Shown here one piece after another: positions 10,681 to 22,822 of a stretch of 64,000 nt of DNA. The notes below the pieces were generated by a model that saw only the letters and a program-made list of their open reading frames with translations, searched no databases and was not told where the DNA came from. The number at the start of each line of letters is the position of its first letter. The stretch's first letter is position 1. This DNA comes from Bicyclus anynana (taxonomy: Eukaryota; Arthropoda; Insecta; Lepidoptera; Nymphalidae). Location of the stretch: positions 4,689,773-4,753,772 of the forward strand of contig NC_069091.1 of assembly GCF_947172395.1 (NCBI RefSeq). The letters run 5' to 3'. A program made the translations under genes and the position numbers.

Positions 10681-11009
10681 TTTTTTTTATTCTTTGCAAG
10701 TTAGCCCTTGACCACAATCTCACCTGATGGTAGGTGATGATGCAATCTAAGATGAAAGCGGGCTAATAACTTGTTAGGACGAAGATCGAAATTCACACTC
10801 CTTTCGGTTTCTACACGGCATCGTACCGGAACGCTAAATCGCTCTGCGGTACGTCTCAGCCGGTAGGGTGGTAACTAGCCACGTCCGAAGCCTCCCACCA
10901 GCCAGACCTGGACAAATTAAGTAAATCTCAATCTGCCCAGCCGGGGATCGAACCCATGACCTCCGTCTTGTATATCCACCGCGCATACAACTGCGCCACG
11001 GAGGCCGTC
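10681..11009 (-). mobile_element. tRNA-headed SINE (family A), near full length
   Basis: Reading on the minus strand: GGCCTCCGTGGCGCAGT (A-box region), GGGTTCGATCCCCGGC (B-box region), a body with GGTCCAGGTCTGGCTGGTG, and a 3' end with CAAGTTAGCCC-type sequence running into an A-rich tail. Compare 23174-23467 and 54326-54511. It resembles tRNA-derived SINEs described from butterflies (Metulj-like); the family name is not verified. It sits just upstream of the exon at 10206-10486, in the presumed intron. Confidence 0.8.
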
Positions 11010-11023
11010 ATAACCTTGTCCCA

Positions 11024-11220
11024 TTATGGGGTCTCAAGGTGCTGGAATGGCTACCACGCATTAGAAAGCGCAAAGGTCGATCCCCACCAGGAAGACTGAC
11101 TACATCAAGTGAGTCGCAGGGATACTCTGGTCGCTGGCTCACTATCATGATGTTTGGAAGTCCCTACAAAAGGCCTATGTCCTGCAATGGACGTCCATCG
11201 GCTGATATGATGATGATGAC
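11024..11220 (+). mobile_element. RTE-type LINE, 3' tail fragment
   Basis: GTCTCAAGGTGCTGGAATGG through TTTGGAAGTCCCTACAAAAG and GGACGTCCATCGGCTGAT, ending in ATGATGATG. Matches the tail at 31288-31513 closely. Frames are broken. Confidence 0.7.
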
Positions 11221-11278
11221 AAACTGACTGTATGATGCAGCGAAGGGTTTACTTATAGGTTTTAATCTATGCTCTAAT

Positions 11279-11316
11279 AAGCAAGCAACCTACTAAGATA
11301 AATAGGTTGTTTGCTT
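11279..11316. repeat. Short hairpin
   Basis: 14-bp arms (11279-11292 and 11303-11316, AAGCAAGCAACCTA) with one mismatch and a 10-bp loop. No following T-run or gene context gives it a role. Confidence 0.5.
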
Positions 11317-12849
11317 GATTAAATAAGGTAACTAAATCCTCGTTCAAACCCAACCAACCTCTGGTCTGTACCGACTCTTATGACTGAATTGATAGATGGC
11401 ATTTTCAGTCACTTTTCAGAACGATAGACATGCAAACACAAACCGAAGAACCACAAGCTAAACATTGTTTATAAACACATAATTTCGGTGAACCTCAAAA
11501 ATAAAACACCCATCATGCCCGCGAATTTTCGGGAAAAGAATGAATTGATTTCTTCCATTCATAACACAGACGCTAAAAAGAACTCGTATTAGAGGTAAAT
11601 TTCCAAAAGAAGAGTTTTCTACAAAATTCTAAGTCCAAATACAGTAGATATGGGTACTTAATTATCGTTATTTTTGAGTAAACGAAATCCAAAAAAAGTT
11701 CCAACTGTACCAAAATATCTGTACTATATAACAAGTATTATCAGCATGATTTAGTGTGCTCACACGGCGCTGTAAAAACAAACACTGAACCTAAATAGCA
11801 TCGTGATGGAGATATACGAGTACAGCCTAACAACTTTCATATTTCAAATGCGCTGTCAGTAGATGGCATCGCTTTTTGGGATCATAAAAGGTGGAATAAT
11901 AGGTGGGAAAATGCTCGCACATAGTGATTTATGGGTTTAATTGCCCTTTTTGCATATGGCCGCCGTCGGGAATTCAATGTTCGACAAAAGAACAAAGGTG
12001 CTATGATATCGAAGCGCTAACGTTTCGCCCGACGGCGCGGTAAAGTTATACTGTATGTTTTATTTTTTAACTGTTATGATGTGCATATGTTTAAATTTAA
12101 AGGTCACACCCAGTACGCTACAGAAATATAGTTAGTTAATTGACGAAAAATACTGTATTTCATAATAAGTCAAATCAATAAAAAATAATTCTAAAGTGCA
12201 CAGTTGTTATTTTTTATTTGTTGAAATATTGCATTTTAGTATTTAGGTACTCTGTCAATCAAACTGATATCAAACTAGTTTTAAACTAATATTACCTAGT
12301 TTTTATTTTATAATTTATTATTAAATTACACTTATGTACCTATTTTGACATTGTAACTATCCATTCCTCAAATCTGTATATATTACGTTTATCTGTTTAG
12401 CTGGTAATACAAAATTCTATTCTCAGACCAATTACCTTATATACGAACTAACCTACTAACCTAACACTGTCAAAAATATACTGCATATATAGAATCGATG
12501 TTTCATTGTGTTAAAATTACACGTGTGTGTATTACAATTTAAAATGTATAATGGGTGTATAATTATATTTATTGGTGTTAAATATTTTCGATGTGTGAGT
12601 TTACCTCGTTCCCTTCAAAAAACGACAAACAATTTTATAGGTGAATTTAAGTGCGATGCAAGTCCAATATTAGGTAATAATTGGCCTGAGATTCTAATAT
12701 ATTCAAGAAGACTGTCCCCAAAAATTTATCAAACTTATTCACTGAAGCATAGATGAAGAAATACACGATAATAAATATATAACATGAATGAATCTCAATA
12801 TGTCTATGACAGAAAGGCGTGACGTTACATCGAAAATGATATCTGTAGG
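11317..12849. other. Non-coding; one sequence-complex patch
   Basis: Mostly AT-rich. The patch at about 11840-12060 is less AT-rich, has no repeat match in the window and no coding frame. It could be a regulatory element, but nothing in it is diagnostic. Confidence 0.4.
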
Positions 12850-13005
12850 CCCAACATGCGACCAAACGACGTATCTCCTGAATATAAATAGGCAACCGCA
12901 AATGTCAACCAATAGTAGCGCACACGGAAATATCCGCCGCATTATGTTGACATTTTGTCTATTTATCCTCACGAAATATGTCGTTGGTCGCATGTTTGAC
13001 ATACT
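12850..13005. repeat. Foldback MITE-like element
   Basis: Arms at about 12853-12909 and 12946-13003 are inverted complements. The outer part pairs AACATGCGACCAAACGACGTAT with ATATGTCGTTGGTCGCATGTT, and the inner part pairs AATGTCAAC with GTTGACATT. No coding capacity. Confidence 0.75.
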
Positions 13006-14558
13006 GGTTCATTCATAGAGAACACTTAATCACAATTTGTAAAATGAGTGAGTTAGGTACTAAAAAAATTAAGCTGTTGATAATGAACTAAGAGCCTATA
13101 ATAGCCAGACCTACCTCATTTTACAATAGCTGAAACTTTGTGAGGTCATTCTACCATAAGTACAGTAGACTCCTACAGATACTACTAGAGATTGAATCAT
13201 AGTGGGTTTAGGGATTACCTCCTAAAGCCACTATGGTTTAATGGCTAGTATAAAGTGTCTAGCAGGCAAATTCACTATCTTTGAAGTATGCTAGTTGATA
13301 TATTGAATAGGAATTAAGATTTTATGTAACAAATGTCATCCCGTGCTTACTGGTGGATATTAAACAGTAGGTAAATGGCATTTTGTCAATTTATTTAATG
13401 TACATTTTAATAGGTTGCTAATAATAGGACCAAAATAGTGAATCGGCCAACTGTCCTCATTGTCAAAGTATAGAAGATGATTTTTTGGATATTTTCTACG
13501 GGAAATCAAGATCTAAAAAATTTTCTCAAAAAGATGCCATAAAATTCAATTCCAATAATTTTTTGCCTGAATAAGGGTTTATACCTAAATGGCTGAAAAC
13601 TAAATGACTAGCGATTGAGGGCATGATTTTATTTATTTGGTATATAAGAGAGGTAAATATAAAAAAAAAATGTGTTTTGGACGGTTGATAGTCCACCACG
13701 GCCTAAATTCTAGATTTTAGGCTTAAATTAGCTATAGTAGGAGTATTGACTCCAACCTTACCACTTTGTTAATTGTATATTATGTACGTAGATATATCTT
13801 AGTATTTTGTACATATTTAACTATTTTCTTTCTTTTCTCATGAAATGCGTGGATTTTATTTTCTTTTCTCTAGTACCTACTACTGTACACCATAACCCTA
13901 TTTATCTTTATAATTTTCATTATTAGTTTCTTCATTAGGTAGCCTGGAAGAGATCGCTTGTTAGCGATAACATCGTTAATTGTGCATTTTGTAAATTTAT
14001 TTAATTTATAATAAAATGTATTTTCTTTCTTTCTTGTATAAAATTAGATAGGTCTAGCTATTACAGGCTCTCATAGGTACCTACTATTAGTGTTGACACA
14101 CCCATTTACCTATAGGTATTATTTTCCTTTGTTTTATCATCTAAGGCTTAACACACACTGAAATTATTATATACTAAAATACTTTTTTTTTCAAGTACCT
14201 ATAATATTTTATATGGATAATGATAATAATTATATTTAAAACAGAGAGGTCTAGGTGAGCGCGCTTGCCAAGAAGATGTCTAACATCCACTCTCACTATA
14301 TCCTTGAAGATGATTTACTCAAGATAAAGTTATCATAAATAAATATTGCAGTTACAACATTGCAACTAAACTGGCACCGAAAATACTAAATCAGTGCTGA
14401 TTTTAGTTATTAAAAATCTAGGTAGGTAGATCTAACTGAAAAAGTATGATTAGAAAGATCTCCAAGTACCTAGTTATAGTCAAATTATGTTCTGAGAAGT
14501 TCGATTGGCTTGGGATGCTGTGATTCTAACTGACCAAGCGCGTGTATGTGTATAAAAT
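13006..14558. other. Non-coding with a LINE 3' tail
   Basis: A likely LINE 3' end lies at about 13939-14035: GCCTGGAAGAGATCGCTTGT, GTTAGCGATAA, then AATAAAATGTATT and a TTTC repeat. I associate this tail with CR1/jockey-like elements of Lepidoptera. A short inverted repeat (AGTGG...TTTAGG / CCTAAA...CCACT) is at 13200-13233. Otherwise nothing supported. Confidence 0.5.
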
Positions 14559-14688
14559 GTTTTTCAGATAGCATGGGTACGGTGACACTTCGTTTCACTC
14601 TTGAAAGTTTGCCGCGATTCACGATAATAGTACGTATTATGAACGTCATAAGGCAACTGTCACCGTACCCATGCTAACTGAAAAACAC
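14559..14688. repeat. 130-bp MITE, intact copy
   Basis: Terminal inverted repeats of about 30 bp start TGTTTTTCAG and include GCATGGGTACGGTGACA at both ends. A second copy, split by a SINE, is at 54249-54580. No coding capacity; it presumably relied on a transposase encoded elsewhere. Confidence 0.8.
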
Positions 14689-15226
14689 TTTAGGTACATA
14701 AATGAACTTCAGGAGAACGTTTCTAATATCTGTCAACTACCTATCTTGTCTTCAAATACTTATCTGTATGTACCTACACATTAAAACTACGTCCAATGTA
14801 TCCAAATCTTACAACTTAACAGAAAAAGCAGCATCTTATCAAATTGGAAAATGTCTGTAGTTTGCTTAAACCCTAAATATATTTTAATGATACGGTAAAT
14901 GAAGTAAAATTCCAAGCGGGATTATCATTATGATTAATTACTATAAGATTATTATGAAAATGTCATTTTACCTCAACTCAATGTTACCAACCCATTCAGT
15001 TTTAAGAATTAAATACATTTTAAACAAGACATGCCAGCGAAATTAATCAATTTGACGCTTTTTTCGTTTAATTCCAAACAATTGATCAAAATTGCATTTT
15101 TTTTGAATGATTATTATGTAAAGACAGAAAATATGTCATGATAATACCATTCTCACTAAGTAATTATGTAGATAGTTTCCTTAAGTGAAGAAATTTTAGC
15201 CAAGCTATTTATAACGAATATAGGTA
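14689..15226. other. Non-coding, nothing recognised
   Basis: AT-rich sequence without a supported gene, RNA or repeat match. Confidence 0.5.
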
Positions 15227-15292
15227 CAAAATCATAAGATCTGATGTTCTATCAGATCTTATGATTTTGTTCTATCAGATCTTATGATTTTG
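15227..15292. repeat. Three copies of a 19-mer, one inverted
   Basis: ATCAGATCTTATGATTTTG occurs at 15251-15269 and 15274-15292, and as its complement at 15227-15245. The spacer TTCT is shared by the two direct copies (23-bp period). All three 19-mers are identical. Confidence 0.9.
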
Positions 15293-16137
15293 CATTTCAA
15301 GAAATTTAGAAAAAGTAATCAATAAGGTAGGTACATAAAAAGTAGGTACATAATTTATACCATTGCATTAAGAATGACACAACAATATGAAAAACAAGTC
15401 ATATCTATGGACCTATCTATATCAACTTAGAGGTTATGTTAGAGATCAGTAAACAAATAAACTTTACATACTTACCACCAATAGATTCCGGTTAAAAACA
15501 CAGTCAATTTGTTCACCCAGGGTTTCTCTTATAAATAAGGATCCCATTTTATAAATAAAACAAAAACTTTCATTAATTGATTAAAGTTACCGACAACAAA
15601 ATCATTTTTACTAAAAAAAAAACTACACGGCAAAATGTAGAGATTTATAAATACAAACACTACACTAACAATACACGCAATTCTAACACAAATATCACAA
15701 AACAGAAAGGTATTCGTGTTTACCATAAACAATACGGTTACACAATATTTTTTTTGTCACAAAACACAAGACAATCACAAAATCAGATGTCACATCGTCG
15801 TCGTCAATTGAAAATCAACACAACTTTGTACATCAAATACATCGTGTAAGTTGTAGAAGTGAATGAGAGTTGAATGTAAAACATGTGTTAAGCGACATGT
15901 AACACAAATATTTGAGTGTATCTATTTGTATCTCGAACACCTATCAGCTGATAACGTGACTTTGTGTATCGATATTGACACGGATCACACTCGTTCCGTG
16001 AGAAAGGTTGCCCTTTGTAAATCTGTTTTCGATAATGTTACAATTTTATTTCATCTAGGTAAATTCTTACTGCAGTTACATTTCGTTTGAGTAAAAGATT
16101 TCTCCAACAACAGAACGAGATTCTGCCAGATATAGAT
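15293..16137. other. Non-coding, nothing recognised
   Basis: AT-rich. Short open frames here have no coding signature. Confidence 0.5.
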
Positions 16138-16318
16138 ACATCCTGAAGCTGAAGAGTTTGTTTGTTTGATTGAACGCGCTAATCTCAGCAACTACTGGTC
16201 CGATTTGAAAAATTCCTCCAGTGTTAGATAGCCTATTTATCGAGGAAGGCTAAAGGCTTTATATTTTCCCTGTATTTCTACGGAAACGAGAACTACGCGG
16301 GTGAAACCGCGCGACGTT
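16138..16318 (+). repeat. Dispersed repeat family E
   Basis: Shares GAACGCGCTAATCTCAG, ACTACTGGTCCGATTTGAAA and GGTGAAACCGCGCG with copies at 25797-25960, 31984-32171, 40283-40420 (partial), 50010-50188 and 54890-55030. Probably a retroelement 3' part or SINE; class not certain. Confidence 0.7.
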
Positions 16319-17960
16319 TACTACAGGATATCAAGATAAATCATGTCAACATTATCTAAATTTAGACTGAAGTTTCATTCCGTTTGTATGAAAGGTTTCT
16401 CGTGGGATAAAAATATATTTATCCAGCATAAATTTTTTGTCCAAACTTATTTTGTTTACCAAAACACAAGTATAACAACTTTAGCGTTTATTAAAATTGG
16501 TACCGTACGATTGAAGAAGTTTGATTTAGGCATTTTCTTAATCTTAAAAATATACATATAAGGTAAAACTAAACAGTGCCTGTATTTTAAACAGTACTTA
16601 GTCGGGTTTCACTTTTTTATCTTTATCTTGTAATCAACTCAGTACGAGTAGGTACGTATCAGTTTATCACCAGTAGCCGAAATGGATAATGATATATTAT
16701 TTCTGTCGATATGTTCCATTATCGCCTTTAACACGTTCACTGCGTTAGGAGATCTAAAAGACCTTTTTTTCTGATTGTGGAAGTGACCCCTTAATAGGAC
16801 CTCAACGGCGTCACACGCAGAAGCATTGCCTGATCACCAAAGGCAGAAGCAGAAGAGATGAGCGGAACGAATCTCTAAGGGCGTCTCCTATGAAACTCCG
16901 ACCTTGGCTTAGACGGTTAATCTGGAAGGGTGGTCGTGGGTTAAAAAATCCACGTCAGGGTGACGTCAGATATCAGGGACGTCGTCGTGCCGGTGTAGCT
17001 TGGGTTTGTGTTGCCTGGGAAGCGGTGACGTTTGATATGTCATCATCAGAATCGTAAAGGACGTTTTTCGGGCGTCTGGATCTACAATCGGCGTTGGGAT
17101 CGGGAGTGTAAAAAGACGTTTGCGGCGACGGAAGATGGTGCTGTTATGCTGTTTATCGTGAATTTTTTTATGTGTGACTAAATTAAATATAATATTTGCT
17201 TCTCACTTAATGTTTTATGCAATGGTGTGAGGAAAGAATGACGCCGAAAATATATTTACACCTTTAGTCCTTGCATTGCGAGGTTTGACGATACTCGTGA
17301 AATCTGAAAGACCTTGCAGCCGTAAGCAAGGGACGGTGGGGCCGTTGGTTTTATTTAGTGTTAGAAAAGCAGAGTGATGTAAATAAATGATCATATCAAC
17401 TTTAGAAAAGGGGTCGATCACTGGTAAACCGTAATGCTCACGAGCTCACCTCCTACCACCTACTACTAATGTGAGAACTGAAAATGTCTTGAACCCCCTG
17501 AATCCTGGCTCCGCCCTTGGACATTTCAATGTTCATTCGTCATTTAATAATTTAATTTAAATTTAATTAAAAAAATCAAAATTAAAATATATACCTTCAT
17601 TACTTAGGTCACAATCTATCTACAACATTTTTTTTGGACCAGTTTCATTTACTTTTATCCATCAATACCTGATGGGATGGCATTCTAGATACCTTTAATA
17701 TCGTTTTTTTCATCATTCAAACATCTCTGATCTAGATGGATGCCTTGTCAATAAAATTTTAAATTTTAATTACTTACCTACCCACATTTATTAATAGATT
17801 GACTTTGATTAGCTTTAGTTAAAGACGAATGATTGATGTTGATAACACATATAAAGCAAAATTAATTAATACGACGCGTCTTAAGATATTTTCAGTATTA
17901 TTAATTTTTATCATGTTTATGTGGTAGAAGCAGGTGTTCCCTGGCAAAATTTATGAACAA
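16319..17960. other. Non-coding; GC-balanced patch of unknown origin
   Basis: Bases 16730-17170 are less AT-rich than the flanks (for example GTGACGTCAGATATCAGG and GGGCGTCTGGATCTACAATC), with all frames interrupted. This may be a decayed transposon. A motif at 17498-17515 (CTGGCTCCGCCCTTG) resembles the end of a hAT-type element, but no matching end was found. The rest is AT-rich. Confidence 0.4.
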
Positions 17961-18178
17961 ACTAGCGAACGCCCGCGACTTTGTCCGCGAGAAATTTTTA
18001 GTTTTTTACAAATCCCTCGGAAATCGTGGATTTTCCGGGATGAAAGTAGCCTATGTGTTAATCCAGAATAATATCTATTTCCATTCCAAATTTCAGCCAA
18101 ATCGGTTCAGTAGTAGCGGCGTTAAAGAGTAACAAACAAAACATCCATACAAACTTTTGCGTTTATAATATTAGTAGA
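17961..18178 (+). repeat. Dispersed repeat family F
   Basis: Runs from CGAACGCCCGCGACTTTGTC through CCGGGATGAAAGTAGCCTA to TTTATAATATTAGTAG. Related copies: 33147-33358 (minus), 37938-38180 (minus) and 44719-45090 (plus). The constant end TTATAATATTAGTA suggests a retroelement 3' terminus. Confidence 0.7.
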
Positions 18179-18195
18179 GGAAGTAGGATATGAAA

Positions 18196-18452
18196 TCCGT
18201 GATAACTTAAGTGGATTATGACCTCTGCCTTTGACTCCGGTGTAGATTCGAATTCGGTCCGGGACATGCACCTACAACATTTCATTTATGTGCATTTTAT
18301 GAAATTAAATATATATCGTATCTCAATCAAAACCTGCATACCAGAGAATTTTCTTGATTCTCTGCGTGTGTTAAGTCTACCAATTCGCATTGGGCCTGCG
18401 TGGCCTAACCCGTTTCATTCTGAGACTCGCCGAATATGGGTTGATAAATGAT
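18196..18452 (+). mobile_element. tRNA-headed SINE (family B), degraded
   Basis: Aligns with 1209-1522 from the head (GTGGATTATGACCTCTGCCT) to the tail (ATATGGGTTGAT), with several deletions. Confidence 0.7.
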
Positions 18453-18913
18453 GATGAAATACGAAACCTCACTAGCTAATAATGTTTAACTTTGTTGCAT
18501 AAAACTAGTAAGAAAATATATTTTTTACGCACTTATTATAGCAATTTTTTAATGATATCTATTTATTATTTGACTAATTAAACATTTGTATAGGTACCTA
18601 TTAATGGTAAAACATTGTTACCTAATACATAAGAACATCTTTGTTTAACTAAATTTAACGTTTCTTGCTAATAAACGATTCTGATTCTGATTCTGATTCT
18701 GACTCTATAACGACCATTGTGTTTACCTACTTGTAGTGACCGACGGCTATGGACGGTTAGTATTGCTCCGTTACACTACATGTAAGATTGACCACATACA
18801 ATTAGGTATTTTATCTATATTATTGGCCTAATAGTAGGGTAGGGTTGCCTTATGTACCTACCAGCAGAATAATTCACTAACTTTGACTAAATATTTTACT
18901 TGACACAATATAA
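18453..18913. other. Non-coding with a hexamer microsatellite
   Basis: A TTCTGA repeat at about 18679-18703 follows AATAAACGA, a common arrangement at LINE 3' ends. Nothing else is supported. Confidence 0.5.
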
Positions 18914-19020
18914 CATCATCATCATCCATCATCATCATCATCAACCCATATTCGGCTCACTGCTGAGCTCAAGTTCAAATGAGAGGGGTTAGACCAATAG
19001 ACCACCACGCTGGTCCAATA
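18914..19020 (-). mobile_element. tRNA-headed SINE (family B), 3' fragment
   Basis: CAACCCATATTCGGCTCACT and GCTGAGCTC match the family B tail in reverse. Preceded by an ATC trinucleotide run. Confidence 0.7.
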
Positions 19021-19823
19021 AAATTTCTCAATCGATTTGATGTTTATTTCAATAATTAAAGACAAAATTAGTGAACAGGGCGGTTGGACGAAAGTCATCA
19101 TTTTATATGGCATATATTTCTTTAAGGGCAACCTTGGCCTTCATAATGTCCAAAGTCCTTATTATAATAATTATTGACAATAATATACCCACCTACCTAA
19201 CCTACGTGTGTGTAGGCTCTCTTAAGTGTTAAAATTGCGGTTAAAACACATTTATTTTCAAGTCAAGGTACTGAGTGCCTACAATTGAATTTCCTAATAA
19301 AATGATTTATCTGCACATCAAACACGAATATCTTAACGTTCCATGGATTTACCGGTGCCTGTGTGGGTCCTTAGAGAGAATAACTTCAAGCAAATTCCAG
19401 GACTTGAGTTGAGACCCGGGTCAAAATTGTAGGATTTAGGCTTAAGTTTAAATAATATCTCCGTAACCGTATGTACGAGTACTTTCAGGGGTCCATATTT
19501 AAAGAAGAATATACTAACTAACTACTAACATAATTTAAGAAAACTTACTAACAAAATTTAAAATGTAAATTGGAAATGTAATAATGGAATAAATGACTTA
19601 TTTATTTATTTATTATGTACGAGAAGTAATCTGTAAATTCATAAAAAATAGTAACCTAATAATATAACCGAGTATATATTTTAATTTTTTTTAAAAATAC
19701 ATACTCGGTTTGTTCAGTTAGGTATAGGATCTGCCCTCGGAACCGGTAGTAGAGTCGCTACGAACCATATTGATAATATGAGCATTAGCAGACACAATAA
19801 TTATTTATTTATATATATTTAAA
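19021..19823. other. Non-coding, nothing recognised
   Basis: AT-rich with TTTA microsatellite-like runs near 19600. No supported gene. Confidence 0.5.
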
Positions 19824-19983
19824 CTTAACAAACCAATTTAAAAAAACCTTGTCTGTTTAAAAACATGCTCCCTTTTCCTCTGAGAGACTGCAGGTGTATT
19901 AACCTTAACAAACTAATTTAAAAAAGAACCTTGTCTGTTTATAAACATGACCAATTCCCCTTTTCCTCTAAGAGACTGCAGGT
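19824..19983. repeat. Tandem duplication, about 80-bp unit
   Basis: Units begin at 19824 and 19904 (CTTAACAAAC...). Both contain CCTTGTCTGTTTA, CCCTTTTCCTCT and AGAGACTGCAGGTG. The second unit carries a short insertion. Confidence 0.8.
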
Positions 19984-20790
19984 GCAATCTCTATATTTTC
20001 TCATTCTCAGGAATGTTACACAGATTACAGACAAATCAGACACAGAATCTATTATTTTTCTATCATGGAGGTGTATCTACTAACAGCGACTTCCATTTTC
20101 AAACTGTTACAGAGAATTTCTTGAAAGAAAACCCCAATAAATAACATATTTTGAAATGAGCAAACCAAGAATGTACGAATCTCTGTATCGATTATAAAGA
20201 TTTTCGATAAAGATATTTTACAATTTATATTCATCAATTTCGAGCACGGAAACATAATTATGTACTTATTTATAATTTAATAATCCTAATTAATTATTAT
20301 TTATTAACATACTCGTACCTAATACTCATTTCGTATAACGCTACCATTTAGCCGAAGTGTCAACTAAATTAAGTACGTACCTACCTATACTAAAGTTTTA
20401 AAGTTTACTGATTATTATACTAAGTAGGTACCTACCTACCTACTACTAAGTTATATCTTGGGATATGTCAATTAAAATATTGCTTATAGCTCTATGTTAA
20501 TCTGGATATCTATCAATATCATATCTATCGGTAATTTCTCACAAATCTTCACTATGAAAATTTTTGGATTTGTCAAATGCTTATCGAATGTTCCAAACTT
20601 AATAAGTATTTTTTTCACAGTAATCTAAGGAGAAATGTTAGATAATACAATTCCTGGACTATAAATACTTATAGGTAATACTAAAACTGTGCAGGATTTA
20701 TAGAACCCTAATAGAAAGAAATGAACTCAGTGTTTTCAAATTGGTATCCAATTACTAACGTTGTCATAGTTGCTCTCGAAGCTTACTTAC
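19984..20790. other. Non-coding, nothing recognised
   Basis: AT-rich. Contains the first bases of the minus-strand intron if the donor at 20790 is real. Confidence 0.4.
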
Positions 20791-21200
20791 AGTGGACAGA
20801 TGATTCCCCGGTACAGTCGTCCCAGCAGCTGAGAGGATCACAGCCCACCAAATCCGCGGATATCCGTCATAATCTGCTGCAAGCTCCGGCTTACGCACGC
20901 GGTCAGCCCGTCACCAAACGTAAACACAGAACAGATATCGATAAATCAAACCGCGCGATCTCGACCTGAGTATTTCTAAAATCCGCTAAATCCTTGCGGG
21001 GCGTAAAAAATACTAGTATTAAAAACAGTCTTAAGTGGGCTTACGAACGCGCGCGCTACGGCCCGCACTGGCTCTAATCTCGGCCACTTCCCGACGCAAT
21101 TTGAACCTAACTCCACCACTCTATACATCATTCGGCATTCCCGCCCACCGCGACGCCGCGACCGTATACGCTCCTCTCGCTCTGTTGTATACATTTTCCG
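20791..21200 (-). other. Possible 5' non-coding exon (minus strand)
   Basis: On the minus strand a GC-richer segment ends in a strong donor (ACT then GTAAGTAAGC, from 20790). The only ATG close to the donor opens a frame of about ten codons, so the segment reads as 5' UTR. The boundary at 21200 is approximate. It may be the first exon of a gene running leftward, perhaps the one holding the exon at 10206-10486; that link is inference. Confidence 0.35.
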
Positions 21201-21360
21201 AATGGTGCTGTTTCGCTCGCGCTGAAATCTCGCCGTGTTGAGTTTTCAGTGCGTGCGGGGGTCGGGCGCGGGGTTCAGTCAGCTGGCCGAACTTATGCGG
21301 ATAAAATCGACTTTTTATCGGGCGGCTGTGACGCCTCGTGACGTCACTGTTTACTTCGGG
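21030..21360. promoter_or_regulatory. CpG-rich candidate promoter, left half
   Basis: CpG-dense sequence (GAACGCGCGCGCTACGGCCC, GGGGTCGGGCGCGGGG) in an AT-rich setting, with TCAGT initiator-like motifs and a full CRE palindrome TGACGTCA at 21339-21346. It lies directly upstream of the possible minus-strand exon. Confidence 0.5.
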
Positions 21361-21914
21361 TGGACGTGGACGTTATTGTGACATTCAGTTAATTGAATTT
21401 ATGTAATTTCAATTTTTTTTCTAATAAATAGTCATATTCAGTAGATTAATATTAAAATAATAAAGTATTTAAATACGATAAAAATAAAGTAGTCTACTCA
21501 TATTGTAGGTACTTAGTCAGGTTGCTAGGTAGGTACCTACCTATGATATGTAACTTCCTTATATTACAATATGTAGATATTTTTTTTTGCAATTGTATGT
21601 CTGTATTTACTAATAAAAAAAATGTAGTGCTGGACTGTAAAAATTTGAATCATCTAAAATTTATAGAGCACCGTCCAAAGCATTTAAATCGTGCAATATG
21701 TTTTCCTTATAGCGAGCAAAATAATTGCAGTTTAAATCGTTTGCAACGTCGCCCGCAATAAATAAACCGTTCGCAACGTAAACAGATCGGGCGCATTAAC
21801 CGCGTCGGCGTACATAAAGAGAGTATAAATATAAAGTTCCCACTCGCTGCCGCGCAAACTTAGCTAAACAACGCCATAATTGCCTTCATTACTTAAATTA
21901 CTGAAATTATTTAT

Positions 21915-22251
21915 TCAAAAAGCTGGCAACATTTAGGCGCGGTATGCCCCGCCCACGGCGTGCGGATCCACCAATCAGCGAGCGCAACGCTGCAGTGGGA
22001 GGGGCGCGATACAATATGGCGGCCAGACGCGCAACCTTCTTGCAGCGAGCACGCCTGAAACGCGACGCCGTGTGTGCTTTTATTCAGGAATTTCCACGTG
22101 CTTTATTGTAATCATACAAATACTGACACCAAAACAGTTTTTGTAGTTGATAATTGATAATTCGCGCAAGGGATTTGTGTTCAGGATTACCGACGGCAAC
22201 TTTCCGACGGAAACTGCAAAAAGCCCAAGATATATTGTATCATTTTTTTGG
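21915..22251 (+). promoter_or_regulatory. Candidate promoter and 5' non-coding exon (plus strand)
   Basis: Contains a GC box (CCCCGCCC), a CCAAT box at 21971-21978 (CCAATCAG), a second GC box (GGGAGGGGCG) and an AATATGGCGGC motif of the YY1 type. About 170 bases downstream of this motif group the sequence reaches a donor (GG then GTGAGTAAA, intron from 22252). No open coding frame of note, so the transcribed part would be 5' UTR. Following exons were not found. The minus-strand candidate about 700 bp to the left makes this a possible divergent promoter pair. Confidence 0.5.
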
Positions 22252-22814
22252 GTGAGTAAAAATTATCTATTATAATATATGTAGCAATTGTATTTATCGT
22301 CCTTTTAGTAAAAGATAGGAACAGTGTGATTATAAATTACAAATTACATATATAATTTATTTTATTATGAAATTAATAACATATTATACATATGAATATA
22401 GTATATCTAACAATCTATTAATATATTATATAATGTCTAATCATAGATATATGTATGTAGATATATTCGTAGGTAAATATTCTCGAGACTTACCTACCAA
22501 ATATAGGGCTGCATTTAATTCTCAAGGCCTTGTAGACTATATTAGGTAGGTATATATTTATAACATACCTATCTATAAATAGGATCAACATCATTATTTT
22601 GTCTTAAATATTATGGTCCATTTAGACATCTTTATAATATTAGTTTAGATTGTTTATTAAAGAAAAGATATTGACAAACAGATATTTTAATCTGTAAGTA
22701 CCATTATCATAGTCATGACGATCTGTTTATACCTACAAGCATAAATAATTAAATACAAATCCTAACCTATTTTACAACAGTAAAATATTACTTTATTATT
22801 CCTATAACATAAAT
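22252..22814. other. Non-coding, AT-rich
   Basis: Probable intron start if the donor at 22252 is used. Nothing else is recognised. Confidence 0.4.
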
Positions 22815-22822
22815 TATGGCTA

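Noticed and set aside
17498..17515. End of a hAT element (CTGGCTCCGCCCTTG)
   Set aside because: No matching inverted end or target duplication was found nearby.
20721..20969. 82-codon plus-strand frame near the CpG-rich region
   Set aside because: Frame openness follows from local GC content; the strand has no start context or homology, and a minus-strand leader exon explains the donor motif better.
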